DNA of 64,000 nucleotides from positions 278,553 through 342,552 of the forward strand of contig JAFQBK010000012.1 of assembly GCA_017399695.1 (NCBI GenBank), in the 5' to 3' direction. The DNA is from Clostridia bacterium. Lineage in GTDB: Bacteria; Bacillota; Clostridia; UBA1381; UBA9506. A program made the position numbers and the translations under genes. Positions 45,392-54,273 of this stretch are shown piece after piece. Position 1 is the stretch's first letter. Each line of letters starts with the position of its first letter. The notes under the pieces were generated by a model. It saw nothing but the letters and a program-made list of their open reading frames with translations. It had not been told where the DNA came from and did no database searches.

Positions 45392-46852
45392 TTATTTTCC
45401 CGCCTTTTTTGTAAAATACTCAAATGCCGCCTCTAATTGTAAATCGACCAAAACTTCTGTTTCGCTGACCGTGTTCTTTAAGAAGGTCTGCGTGGTGATG
45501 TCCATTACGCCATAGGGGAAAAGCTCCTCATCCTTTTGGAACTGATATACTGCTTTTTCCAAAACCTCATCAAAGACACCGTCAAGCTCGCCGACATTGT
45601 ATCCTAATGCATCCATTCTCTGCTCGATAGCGAGCACTGCATCGCCCTTGTCACCAATGCGATACTTTGCATCAAACACCATCGGTGCAAAATCTTCTCT
45701 TTCAAGCGATTGATATTCATTCTTTACGGTGATATCCGGCAAAAGTCCAATTTTGTTGATGCATTCCCCACCGGGCAATAAGTACTGTGCCACTGTCAGC
45801 TTGATATCTCCGAGCTCAAAATCGCCGAGACTGCGAAGGCCGGTAAATTCCTGAACGGTGCCCTTGCCGTAGGAACGTTCTCCCATCAGAACACCCAGCT
45901 TATTATCCCGAATGGCACCGGCAAACAGCTCTGCCGCACTGGCACTGTCGCCGTCAATCAATACAACATATTTGTTGTCCGTTTTGGTAAACTTGGAGTT
46001 GGAGTAAAACTTCACATCATTCCGTCCCTCATAGTAATCAACGATAGCAACCAAACGGTTATCGGGAACGATTTTGTAAAGCGACTTTAAGACGCTCTGA
46101 AGCTGACCGCCGGGATTTCCCCTGACATCGAAAATAATATTTTTGATGCCCTCATATTTCATTTTGTCTAAAGCCTCTTCCATTTCCTCCGGCGTTTCGG
46201 AGCTAAAACGGGCAATCTGAATATAGCCGATACGGTCAACTATCGTATAGTAAACGGATTCGGTCGAAACCTTCCTCGTGTGCATTGTGGCGGTAAAAAC
46301 ATCATTTCCGCGAAGCAGGGTTAAGCTAACCTCTCTACCCTCCACGCCGACAATTCGCTCACGTGCCGCGGCAATACTAAATCCCGTTGCATCCTCACCG
46401 TTAATCTTAAGGATTCGGTCACCGGCTTTGATGCCCGCTTCCTGCGCCGGACTGTTTCGCATCACGCCGACAATTTCAATGAACTCCGGCATCAGCTCAA
46501 GCTCTACGCCGATACCGACATAGCTCGGGTCTACGAAATTATCAAAGCTTTCCAGCTCTGTGCGGTTTAAGTAGCCGCTATAATCATCCAGACCCGAAAG
46601 TGCTGCAGAAAGCGCACCTTCTAATAGTTCCGGATGTTCTTTCATCAGATAATCGATGACTGCCTCATACATCTGGGCTTTCTCTGCGCCAAAGCGGTAA
46701 CGCTCGGATACTAAGTTCACAACTTCTTTGACATAAAGAGATGCGAGGGTCTCCTCGGGCTGCGCCGAGGTATTTGCAAATACAGACGCAGTGCTCGTAA
46801 GAAAAACCAATCCGGCACACAGCACAGCAAGGCCCTTTTTCATTCGTTTCAT
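45392..46852 (-). CDS. S41-family protease with C-terminal peptidoglycan-binding domain
   Basis: 486 residues. Signal peptide MKRMKKGLAVLCAGLVFLTS then a PDZ domain (VGIGVELELMPEFIEIVGVM, NSPAQEAGIKAGDRILKIN). The core has IIFDVRGNPGGQLQSVLKSL, LIDGDSASAAELFAGAIRD (Ser) and MGERSYGKGTVQEFTGL (Lys). Residues about 390-455 are a PG_binding_1 domain (GDKGDAVLAIEQRMDALGYN, FDEVLEKAVYQFQKDE), which should hold the protease on peptidoglycan. This layout is like clostridial and bacillar CtpB relatives. It is first of three adjoining wall-remodelling genes. Confidence 0.9.
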   Translation of the reverse strand: MKRMKKGLAVLCAGLVFLTSTASVFANTSAQPEETLASLYVKEVVNLVSERYRFGAEKAQMYEAVIDYLMKEHPELLEGALSAALSGLDDYSGYLNRTELESFDNFVDPSYVGIGVELELMPEFIEIVGVMRNSPAQEAGIKAGDRILKINGEDATGFSIAAARERIVGVEGREVSLTLLRGNDVFTATMHTRKVSTESVYYTIVDRIGYIQIARFSSETPEEMEEALDKMKYEGIKNIIFDVRGNPGGQLQSVLKSLYKIVPDNRLVAIVDYYEGRNDVKFYSNSKFTKTDNKYVVLIDGDSASAAELFAGAIRDNKLGVLMGERSYGKGTVQEFTGLRSLGDFELGDIKLTVAQYLLPGGECINKIGLLPDITVKNEYQSLEREDFAPMVFDAKYRIGDKGDAVLAIEQRMDALGYNVGELDGVFDEVLEKAVYQFQKDEELFPYGVMDITTQTFLKNTVSETEVLVDLQLEAAFEYFTKKAGK

Positions 46853-46885
46853 TCCTCATTGCCTCCCATAAAAATTGATTTCCTG

Positions 46886-48583
46886 TTACATCTGCTCCGG
46901 TGCTTCAATCGAAAGAAGTGTCAGAGCATTTTTAATGACGGTCTTAGTTGCACTCACTAAAACCAGACGCGCATCCTGAAGCGCTTTGTCCTCCGTCTTC
47001 ACGCGGCACGCACCATAGAAGGTGTGGAATCCTGCCGCAAGCTCCATCACATAGCGGGTCATACGGCTCGGCTCACGCGAAATGGCAGCCGCACGGATCT
47101 CTTCGGGGAAATGCGCCAGTAGCTTCATTAAATCCACTTCCTGCGGCTCGCAAAGCAGAGAAAGATCAACCTCACTTGCTGCTTTTACCTGAACATTTTC
47201 CTGCTCCATCAGGCGCAAGATACTGCAAATTCGTGCATGTGCATACTGCACATAAAATACGGGGTTTTCATTGGACTGCTCCACTGCCAAATCCAAATCA
47301 AAATCAAAATGACTGTTCGCCTGACGCATATTGAAGAAGAAGCGTGCCGCATCAATACTTGTCTCATCCAATAAATCATTGAGCGTAATGGACTTGCCCG
47401 TACGCTTGGACATTCTGACAACCTCGCCGCCCTGCACCAGACGCACCAGCTGCATTAAAATAACTTCCAAACGGTCTGCCTCAATCCCGAGTGCCGACAT
47501 TGCAGCCTTTAAGCGCGCAACGTGACCATGGTGGTCTGCGCCCCAAATGTTAATGCCCGTCTGAAATCCTCGATCCACAAATTTATTTCTATGATACGCA
47601 ACATCCACTGCAAAATAGGTCAAAAATCCGTTGGCACGAACCAAAACCTCATCCTTTTCCTCACCGAAATCGGAGGCGCGAAACCAAATCGCACCCTCTT
47701 TTTCATAGGTGTAACCGCGCTCCGTCAGTTCCTCGACTACTGCACGCGCCGCACCATTTTCGTGAAGCGTGCTTTCGTGGAACCATACATCATAAAAAAT
47801 GCGGTATTTTTCGAGGTCCGTCTTTAATGCATCAATATTGATTTTTAAAGCATATTCAACCAGCGCATTCTTTCTTTCCTCCGAGGAGGTTTCTACATAT
47901 TTATCCCCGAACTTTTCAATAAAGTTCTTTGCGTGTACGCGAATATCCTCGCCATGATATCCGTCCTCTGGAAATTCGACGGCATCCTCGCCCAACAATG
48001 CCTGAAGGTATCTTGCCTCTAAAGAGTTCGCAAACTTTTCAATCTGGTTGCCGGCATCGTTAATGTAAAACTCACGCGTTACATCATAACCTGCCCAGTC
48101 AAGCACACTTGCAAGGCAATCGCCCAGCGCACCGCCACGGGCATTGCCCATGTGCATCGGTCCGGTCGGGTTTGCGCTGACAAACTCAACCATCACCTTT
48201 TCGCCGTTACCGACATTGATACGACCGTAGTTTTCCTTTTGCTCGTCAATCATTTCGAGCACACGAGTCAGCTGCGAGCCGTCGAGCTTAAAGTTGATAA
48301 AGCCTGCACCTGCAACGCTGACCTCGCGGATAAATGTGCCCTCGGTTTTTAAGTTCGCGACAATTACCTCGGCAATCTTTCGCGGCGCAAGTCTTGCTTC
48401 CTTTGCCATCAGCATCGCCGCATTGGTCGCAAAATCACCGAATTCCTTTTCTCTCGGCTCTTCTATCACATAATCAGCAATCTCCGAAAAAGACAGCTCG
48501 CCCTTTTCCTTTGCCGCCATGAGTGCTGCGTCAATCCATTCTCTTAATGTCTTTTTCGTCAGTTCAAATACTGTCACTTTCAT
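46886..48583 (-). CDS. argS: Arginyl-tRNA synthetase
   Basis: 565 residues. Class I synthetase with the HIGH-like motif SANPTGPMHMGNARGG and the KMSKS-like VRMSKRTGKSITLNDLLDE; the N-terminal Add-1 domain and the C-terminal anticodon-binding DALR domain (YVQYAHARICSILRLM) are present. Start MKVTVFELTKKTLREWIDAA. It overlaps the DUF1934 gene by 20 nt, an arrangement common in Clostridia. Confidence 0.97.
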   Translation of the reverse strand: MKVTVFELTKKTLREWIDAALMAAKEKGELSFSEIADYVIEEPREKEFGDFATNAAMLMAKEARLAPRKIAEVIVANLKTEGTFIREVSVAGAGFINFKLDGSQLTRVLEMIDEQKENYGRINVGNGEKVMVEFVSANPTGPMHMGNARGGALGDCLASVLDWAGYDVTREFYINDAGNQIEKFANSLEARYLQALLGEDAVEFPEDGYHGEDIRVHAKNFIEKFGDKYVETSSEERKNALVEYALKINIDALKTDLEKYRIFYDVWFHESTLHENGAARAVVEELTERGYTYEKEGAIWFRASDFGEEKDEVLVRANGFLTYFAVDVAYHRNKFVDRGFQTGINIWGADHHGHVARLKAAMSALGIEADRLEVILMQLVRLVQGGEVVRMSKRTGKSITLNDLLDETSIDAARFFFNMRQANSHFDFDLDLAVEQSNENPVFYVQYAHARICSILRLMEQENVQVKAASEVDLSLLCEPQEVDLMKLLAHFPEEIRAAAISREPSRMTRYVMELAAGFHTFYGACRVKTEDKALQDARLVLVSATKTVIKNALTLLSIEAPEQM

Positions 48584-49004
48584 TCCCTACTTTCTTAATT
48601 TTTACGTGCATCCCATTTCTGACCGGCGCATCGTGGTTAAATTGAATATAATAATCGAGCCTAAGCTCTCCTCCGTTTTCATCAATGTCCACCGCGAGGT
48701 CCTTGGTCGTCACATCAACCGAAAGCCCACCGTATGGTGTATTGTAAAAGCCGGAATACTTACTTCCCTTTTCAAAAATCATCTGCGCCGATGCTTTCCC
48801 AAAGCGAATCATCGAGACATAATCCTCTTTGACCTTGAGCGTCGTACGGGTGTTTTCATAGCCCGTAATCTCACTGCCCTCATACGATATGTAATACTTA
48901 TCGCCTTTTTTGACATAACTGCCCATGGTTGTCAATTCATACGAGCTTTCTTCGCCGTCAATTTCCTGCGTGCCCGTCAGCACAATCCATGCATTATTTT
49001 CCAT
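48564..49004 (-). CDS. DUF1934 beta-barrel protein (YwiB-like)
   Basis: 146 residues from the ATG at 49004, after GAAAGGA. ENNAWIVLTGTQEIDGE, YYISYEGSEITGYENTRTTLKV and LRLDYYIQFNHD match the calycin-like DUF1934 family, of unknown function, which is encoded next to argS in most Firmicutes. The fold is a lipocalin-like barrel; no ligand is known. It overlaps the argS start. Confidence 0.88.
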   Translation of the reverse strand: MENNAWIVLTGTQEIDGEESSYELTTMGSYVKKGDKYYISYEGSEITGYENTRTTLKVKEDYVSMIRFGKASAQMIFEKGSKYSGFYNTPYGGLSVDVTTKDLAVDIDENGGELRLDYYIQFNHDAPVRNGMHVKIKKVGNESDSI

Positions 49005-49020
49005 GACAATTTCCTTTCTT

Positions 49021-49842
49021 TTATCCTCTCGGCGTATACTTTTCAATATCGACTCTTTCTACGCATCCTGTCAGTGGCCTTTCTAAAAAGCGGGAACCCA
49101 GAGTTACAAAGCTGTCCACACAGTCGCTGGCAAAAAAACGAACCTCGCCGTCTTTTCCCTCATCTGCCAAAAGCCCCTGATATCCAAGCCAATCACGAAG
49201 CTCCTTTGCCGCCTCCGCACCCGGATTAATCAATGTAACGCTGTCGCCCATCACCTTGCGAATGACACCCGAAAGCAGCGGATAATGCGTACAGCCTAAA
49301 ATGAGCGTATCTACTCCTGCCGCACAAATCGGCGCAAGGTACTCTTTCGCCGCAAGATAAGCAATTTCGTGGTCCTGCCATCCCTCTTCCGCCAAAGGCA
49401 CGAACAAGGGACAAGCCGCACTCACGGTCTCAAGCTTAGGGTCAAGTCCCAAAAGCAATTTTTCATATCCGCCGGAAGCAATTGTTCCGGGCGTACCAAT
49501 GACTCCGATTTTTCCGTTTTTGGTCGCTTTTTTCGCCGCACGCGCCGCCGGTGCCGAAACACCAAACATCGGAACCTCGCAAAAACCGTCAAGCTGTGGC
49601 AACGCAATGGTGCTTGCCGTACCGCAGGCAACGATGATTGCCTTAAGGTCAAAAGTCTTTAAGAACTCGATATCACCTTTTGTATATCGCAGAATGGTTT
49701 CATTCGATTTGGTACCGTACGGCACTCTCCCGGTATCCCCGAAATAGACGATGGATTCCGAGGGCAAAAGTCTTGCAAGTTCTTTTACCGCCGTCAGTCC
49801 GCCCAATCCCGAATCAAACACACCGATTGCTCTTTTGTCCAA
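49021..49842 (-). CDS. murI: Glutamate racemase
   Basis: 273 residues. Makes D-glutamate for peptidoglycan. GVFDSGLGGLTAVKELARLL holds the catalytic Asp, IVACGTASTIALPQLD the first Cys, and LILGCTHYPLLSGVIRKVMG the second Cys plus His. VYFGDTGRVPYGTKSNE is also typical. The gene starts 3 nt after the ddl stop, so both D-amino-acid enzymes are co-expressed. Confidence 0.97.
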   Translation of the reverse strand: MDKRAIGVFDSGLGGLTAVKELARLLPSESIVYFGDTGRVPYGTKSNETILRYTKGDIEFLKTFDLKAIIVACGTASTIALPQLDGFCEVPMFGVSAPAARAAKKATKNGKIGVIGTPGTIASGGYEKLLLGLDPKLETVSAACPLFVPLAEEGWQDHEIAYLAAKEYLAPICAAGVDTLILGCTHYPLLSGVIRKVMGDSVTLINPGAEAAKELRDWLGYQGLLADEGKDGEVRFFASDCVDSFVTLGSRFLERPLTGCVERVDIEKYTPRG

Positions 49843-49845
49843 TCC

Positions 49846-50916
49846 TTACACTCCCATTCTTTCCGCTGCAAGTCCAATGAGCTTAGTGACCAGCTCACGG
49901 CTTTCGATGCCGCTTTGCTTCCATAACATGGGGTACATACTGATGTTGGTGAACCCGGGGAGAGTGTTGATTTCATTGAGTACCAACTCACCCGTGTTCT
50001 TATCCATAAAGAAATCGACTCGTGAAAGTCCGAATCCATCCACCGCACGAAAGGCTTTTTTCGCCATTTCGCGAATGTTCTCTTTTGCTTCCTCCGGAAT
50101 ATCTGCCGGAATCACAAGCTCCGTCATGTCCGTGATGTACTTGGTCTCATAGTCGTACATTTCTGTCTTTTTCACAATTTCACCGATACAGGAAGCATCT
50201 ACCTTGTCGTAGCTTCCGAGCACCGCACATTCTAATTCTCTTACATCCATTGCGCGTTCCACTAAAATTCTGCGGTCATTTTCCGTTGCTAAAGCAAGTG
50301 CCGCCGAAAGGTCCTTTTCCTCTTTGACGAGCGTGATGCCCACCGATGAGCCTGCATTGGATGGCTTAATTACCACGGGATAACCAACGGTTTCTTTGAT
50401 TTTCGCATCGACGAAAGAAACATCCTTTGCCTCGCACGCCGAAATATCAAACCCATCGCAGACCGGAATCCCTGCCAGAGCAAGCAGTTTTTTTGTCGTG
50501 ACCTTATCCATTGAAGCAGACGATGCCAAAACACCGCAACCCACATACGGAATACCGGACAATTCAAAGAGCCCCTGAATCGTTCCGTCCTCACCGTTTT
50601 TGCCATGAAGCACCGGGAAAATCACATCAATATGCGTCACCGACACATCGCCGTTTTTGTTAAAGACCAAAAGTCCGTGGTGCTTCGGGTCAGGGGATAA
50701 GAGGCAGGCTTTTCCCAAATCCTTTTCCCAGCCGCTTGTCGCTAATGTCTCGCTGCCCCCGTGATACAGCTGCCAGCTACCCTCTTTGTGGATGAACACC
50801 GACACCACATCAAATTTTTCTCTGTCTATGTAACTGAGCACATTTGCTGCCGAACGACAGGAAACTTCGTGCTCCGAGGATTTCCCTCCAAAAATGACAC
50901 ATACGGTTTGCTTCAT
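49846..50916 (-). CDS. ddl: D-alanine--D-alanine ligase
   Basis: 356 residues from the ATG at 50916 (MKQTVCVIFGGKSSEHEVSC), after AAAGGAGTGG; an earlier start 42 nt upstream lacks a site. VIFGGKSSEHEVS, VFPVLHGKNGEDGTIQGL, YPVVIKPSNAGSSVGITLVK and VLNEINTLPGFTNISMYP are the ATP-grasp markers. A Tyr near YDYETKYI in the omega loop suggests a D-Ala (not D-Lac) ligase, so vancomycin sensitivity by this route is expected. First gene of the minus-strand wall run. Confidence 0.95.
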   Translation of the reverse strand: MKQTVCVIFGGKSSEHEVSCRSAANVLSYIDREKFDVVSVFIHKEGSWQLYHGGSETLATSGWEKDLGKACLLSPDPKHHGLLVFNKNGDVSVTHIDVIFPVLHGKNGEDGTIQGLFELSGIPYVGCGVLASSASMDKVTTKKLLALAGIPVCDGFDISACEAKDVSFVDAKIKETVGYPVVIKPSNAGSSVGITLVKEEKDLSAALALATENDRRILVERAMDVRELECAVLGSYDKVDASCIGEIVKKTEMYDYETKYITDMTELVIPADIPEEAKENIREMAKKAFRAVDGFGLSRVDFFMDKNTGELVLNEINTLPGFTNISMYPMLWKQSGIESRELVTKLIGLAAERMGV

Positions 50917-51010
50917 ATCGCCACTCCTTTGCCGCGCAAAAACGCAGATTCTGACCATTGCTAACCCTACAATGGGCAGTCCTTACCTATTATATTTATC
51001 CTATTATATT

Positions 51011-51039
51011 ATCATACTATGAATAGCGCTTTTTTTCAA
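51011..51039 (-). promoter_or_regulatory. Promoter of the ddl-murI run
   Basis: Minus strand: TTGAAA (51039-51034), 17-bp spacer, TATGAT (51016-51011). No other convincing promoter or terminator was seen between ddl and uxuA, so this may read eleven genes. Confidence 0.55.
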
Positions 51040-51084
51040 TCTTTTTTTGATATTTGTTATCAAAAATTCATATTTCTCTGGGGC

Positions 51085-51126
51085 AAAAAAATAGCTGTCG
51101 CAAGATGGTTTTATTTTGTGACAGCC
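51085..51126 (-). terminator. Terminator upstream of the ddl promoter
   Basis: Minus strand: GCTGTCACAA pairs with TTGCGACAGC around a 12-nt loop (one C-A type mismatch) and TATTTTTTT follows. It lies after repeat copy B and protects ddl from upstream transcription. Confidence 0.6.
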
Positions 51127-51162
51127 CTCTATCTTTGGGATGGACGGAAAATAGTGCAGATT

Positions 51163-51519
51163 GGACAAACTGAACCCGAAGGGGGTACCCGAAACGGTAC
51201 GATGTCGCAGATAGCTACGCTACTGGCGGAGCCGCCGTAAGCCGCCTCCTTGCCCGCTTCGCATCTGCTCCTTCATCATACAAAGGCTATATGCCTTTGT
51301 ATGAAAAGGAGAAACCAACTGCGAATATGATGTTTTTCCTTTCTGAATGAAAGGAAAACGAATCAGGCAGGTGTGTTTCGACGCTCGAGAGGTGAAGTTT
51401 GTTCAAAACACAAGGCAAAAAAGAGAAGCAATTCGTCCAATGACGAATTGCTTCCTTTATTTTTTTGTTATTTTAATTTTCTTGCTATACAAAAATATGA
51501 TGTGTGTTTTTGCCTTGTG
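51163..51519. repeat. Structured intergenic repeat, copy B
   Basis: Homologue of the element at 36707-36901. Domain 1 is closed by GACAAACT (51164-51171) and AGTTTGTTC (51396-51404) and holds three extra hairpins, including the perfect ACAAAGGC..GCCTTTGT at about 51278-51302 and TTTTCCTTTC/GAAAGGAAAA at about 51331-51356. Domain 2 is closed by CACAAGGCAAAAA (51409-51421) and TTTTTGCCTTGTG (51507-51519) and holds the lysC terminator. It accounts for most of the 629-nt gap between ddl and lysC. Confidence 0.6.
51417..51454 (-). terminator. Terminator after lysC
   Basis: Perfect 13-bp stem GAAGCAATTCGTC / GACGAATTGCTTC with a 4-nt loop (51425-51454), then TCTTTTTT on the minus strand. An A/T-rich flank may make it work on the plus strand too. 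Confidence 0.85.
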
Positions 51520-51545
51520 TGGTATGCACATTTTGCTACATCCCA

Positions 51546-52754
51546 TCAGCCCAATTCAAATTTCTTATGAATTGCCTTAACCGCCTTTTCTTCATAGCCC
51601 TGGTCAATCAGAACAGAAACCTTGATTTCGGAGGTTGCAATCATATTGATATTGATCTGTGCATCGTATAATGCTTCGAACATTTTAGCTGCAACGCCTG
51701 CGTTGGTAACCATACCTGCACCAACGATAGAAACCTTGGAAACCTCGGTGGTGTAGCTTAAGTCGTCATATCCGATGACATCCTGATTTGCCTTGATAAG
51801 CTCTAAGGTTTCTTCAATACGAGTCTGTTGAACCGTAAAGCTGATGTCTTTTTTATTATCGCGTCCGATGGACTGAATAATCAAATCAACATTAATGTTT
51901 TTCTTTGCGAGCATCTGGAATACGCGGAATGCTTTCCCCGGGGTATCCTCAACTCCGCACAGCGAAACTCTCGCTACATCATTATCTTTCGTAACTCCTC
52001 TAACCAGCATTCCTTCCACTTTAACTGCCTCCTTCACAGCGGTTCCCGGTGCACGCGTTAAACTTGAGCGAACACAGAGATTTACATTGTATTTTTTTGC
52101 CATTTCAACGGAACGGTTGTGCAAAACATTTGCCCCTAAACTTGCCAGTTCCAGCATCTCATCAAAAGAAATTTCGTCTAATTTCTGTGCCTCAGGCACA
52201 ATACGCGGGTCGGTGGTAAATACACCGTCAACATCGGTGTAAATCTCACACAAATCAGCGTGACAAGCAGCCGCAAGTGCAACTGCCGAGGTGTCGGAGC
52301 CGCCACGACCCAAGGTCGTAATATCATCATAGCGGTTAATCCCCTGAAAACCTGCTACAATTACGATGTTTTTCTTGTCTAGTTCGAGCTGAATACGCTC
52401 GGTATTGACTTTGCGGATACGGCTCGAAGAATAGTTGGAGTCGGTTAACACTCCTGCCTGCCATCCGGTCAGCGATACCACCGGGTATCCGAGCTTTTCA
52501 ATCGCCATTGCCAAAAGAGCCACGGAAATCTGCTCACCCGAAGAAAGCAGCATATCCATCTCACGCTTTGACGCATTGGGATTAATTTCCTTTGCTTTGT
52601 CAATCAAATCATCGGTGGTATCGCCCTGTGCAGATACAACAACGATGACATTATTTCCCTCTTTGTAGGTACTTGTTACAATGTCAGCAACATTAAATAC
52701 GCGCTCGGCATTGGCTACTGACGAGCCGCCGAATTTTTGAACTATTAAGCTCAA
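51546..52754 (-). CDS. lysC: Aspartokinase
   Basis: 402 residues. Phosphorylates aspartate, the first step to Lys, Thr and Met. VQKFGGSSVANAERVFNVAD is the kinase start, GRGGSDTSAVALAAACHADLCEIYTDVDGVFTTDPR in pieces the nucleotide and Asp region. The C-terminal part has two ACT domains (VEDTPGKAFRVFQMLAKKN; VSIVGAGMVTNAGVAAKM), so it is feedback-regulated, as single-function Bacillus-type enzymes are. It follows hom by 85 nt. Confidence 0.95.
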   Translation of the reverse strand: MSLIVQKFGGSSVANAERVFNVADIVTSTYKEGNNVIVVVSAQGDTTDDLIDKAKEINPNASKREMDMLLSSGEQISVALLAMAIEKLGYPVVSLTGWQAGVLTDSNYSSSRIRKVNTERIQLELDKKNIVIVAGFQGINRYDDITTLGRGGSDTSAVALAAACHADLCEIYTDVDGVFTTDPRIVPEAQKLDEISFDEMLELASLGANVLHNRSVEMAKKYNVNLCVRSSLTRAPGTAVKEAVKVEGMLVRGVTKDNDVARVSLCGVEDTPGKAFRVFQMLAKKNINVDLIIQSIGRDNKKDISFTVQQTRIEETLELIKANQDVIGYDDLSYTTEVSKVSIVGAGMVTNAGVAAKMFEALYDAQININMIATSEIKVSVLIDQGYEEKAVKAIHKKFELG

Positions 52755-52839
52755 AACAATCCCTCCATTTCTGAAATCAGGCCGTTGCCTGTCTTTGCAC
52801 CAAAAGCATAAAAGCTTTTACGATGCTCTATGTTTCCCT

Positions 52840-54033
52840 TTACGCCTTCGGCAGAAGACGGATAAAGGAGTCATTTTCGCCCAGTTTTGCGAAAAGCTCG
52901 GTTTCGGTCATTTCGCAGGTTACAAATGCAAACTCGCCGTCCAGTTCCCCGATAACACTTGCACCGGCAAAACTTTCAACCAAAGCCTTGTTCGTCGTGC
53001 GCACCATATACTGCGTCGGCACTTTCGTCGGGTCAACCATGATATTCCCTTCCGGCATTTTCCACATCAAGCGAATGCGTCTTTCGATGTGCTTGACTGC
53101 ATCGACAACATCGGCAACCACCGCACTTGCGGTCGGCAGCTTTCCTGCGCCTCTGCCGTAGAACATTAAGTCATCGACGAAGTTTCCGTGAATCACAACA
53201 GCATTAAATACATCGCTGACATCGGACATCTGATGTGCACACGGAATTACCATCGGTGCGACACGCGCATACACGGTACCGCCTGTTAATTCCGCATAGC
53301 CGACCAGCTTGATCACGCTGTTCATCTTTGCAGCAAAAGCCACGTCATTCTTTGTAATTTTCGTAATGCCCTCGGTGGGAACATCGTTGTAATCCACAAA
53401 GATACCGGAAGCAAGCGACGCTAAGATTGCAATTTTTCTTCTTGCATCGTGACCTTCAACATCAGCCTCGGGGTTACGCTCGGCATAACCCAGTGCCTGT
53501 GCCTCGGAAAGCGCATCGGCAAAATCCGCGCCCTCCTTAAACATCTTAGTTAGAATAAAGTTTGTGGTTCCGTTTAAGATACCATAAACCTTCTCTATAT
53601 CATTTGCAGCGAGGCACTGATTAATCGGGCGCAGAATCGGGATTCCGCCCGCAACCGATGCTTCGAACAAATAATTGACGCCTTTTTCTTTTGCAATATT
53701 CAAAAGCTCTGTGCCGTAGGTTGCAACCAGCTCTTTGTTCGAGGTTACGACGTGCTTTCCTGCCGAAAGTGCAGCCTTGGAAAACTCATACGCAGGATGC
53801 AGACCGCCCATTACCTCAATTACGACCTTAACCTCTTCATCGTTTAAGATATCGTCATAATTTTTTGTAAACAAATGCTTTTCCGGATGGTCATCAAACT
53901 CTCTGATATCTAAAATATATTTAATTTCAATATCGCTGCCAGATTTGCGCTTAAGACCGGTTGTGTTGGTTTTGATGATTTCATACACACCGCTGCCAAC
54001 CGTACCAAAGCCTAAAATCGCTACTTTTACCAT
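52840..54033 (-). CDS. hom: Homoserine dehydrogenase
   Basis: 397 residues. Reduces aspartate semialdehyde to homoserine. The Rossmann start is VAILGFGTVGSGVYEII; VVTSNKELVATYG, FEASVAGGIPILRPI, GILNGTTNFILTKM and the catalytic-Lys region GHDARRKIAILASLA identify it. The C-terminus is shorter than the 430-residue Bacillus form and lacks a clear ACT signature (no D-x-P-G-V-L), so feedback by threonine may be weak or different. Encoded just before lysC. Confidence 0.94.
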   Translation of the reverse strand: MVKVAILGFGTVGSGVYEIIKTNTTGLKRKSGSDIEIKYILDIREFDDHPEKHLFTKNYDDILNDEEVKVVIEVMGGLHPAYEFSKAALSAGKHVVTSNKELVATYGTELLNIAKEKGVNYLFEASVAGGIPILRPINQCLAANDIEKVYGILNGTTNFILTKMFKEGADFADALSEAQALGYAERNPEADVEGHDARRKIAILASLASGIFVDYNDVPTEGITKITKNDVAFAAKMNSVIKLVGYAELTGGTVYARVAPMVIPCAHQMSDVSDVFNAVVIHGNFVDDLMFYGRGAGKLPTASAVVADVVDAVKHIERRIRLMWKMPEGNIMVDPTKVPTQYMVRTTNKALVESFAGASVIGELDGEFAFVTCEMTETELFAKLGENDSFIRLLPKA

Positions 54034-54101
54034 GCCCTACAACCTCCTAAGCTACCCTTGTATCATTGGTTTTTACAAATAGCCTCATAATATAATATAG
54101 T

Positions 54102-54131
54102 ATTATACCTCAAAATGTCCGCCCCGGTCAA
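54102..54131 (-). promoter_or_regulatory. Promoter of hom-lysC
   Basis: Minus strand: TTGACC (54131-54126), 18-bp spacer, TATAAT (54107-54102). The leader is only about 65 nt, too short for a lysine, SAM or T-box riboswitch. Confidence 0.6.
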
Positions 54132-54233
54132 TAGTTTTTGGTAATTTCTTGATAAAAAAGCAGCCCGTTTTTACGGGGTATAGCGTAAATTTTCATATTA
54201 TTTACAATTTTATCTGTATTTTCTAAAAATTTA

Positions 54234-54242
54234 TGTTATAAT
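54234..54242 (+). promoter_or_regulatory. Extended -10 promoter of the permease gene
   Basis: TGTTATAAT (TG-N-TATAAT) at 54234-54242, 32 nt before the start codon at 54274. No good -35 is present, which fits an extended -10 element. Confidence 0.45.
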
Positions 54243-54273
54243 AGAACTGATAAGAGAAAAAGGAGGACGGAAT

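Noticed and set aside
48519..49229. 236-codon plus-strand frame across DUF1934 and argS ends
   Set aside because: Antisense to three conserved genes with clear motifs; composition typical of an antisense shadow.
54034..54101. Lysine, SAM or T-box riboswitch ahead of hom-lysC
   Set aside because: The leader from the proposed promoter is about 65 nt and lacks the conserved cores; the 85-nt hom-lysC gap is also too short.
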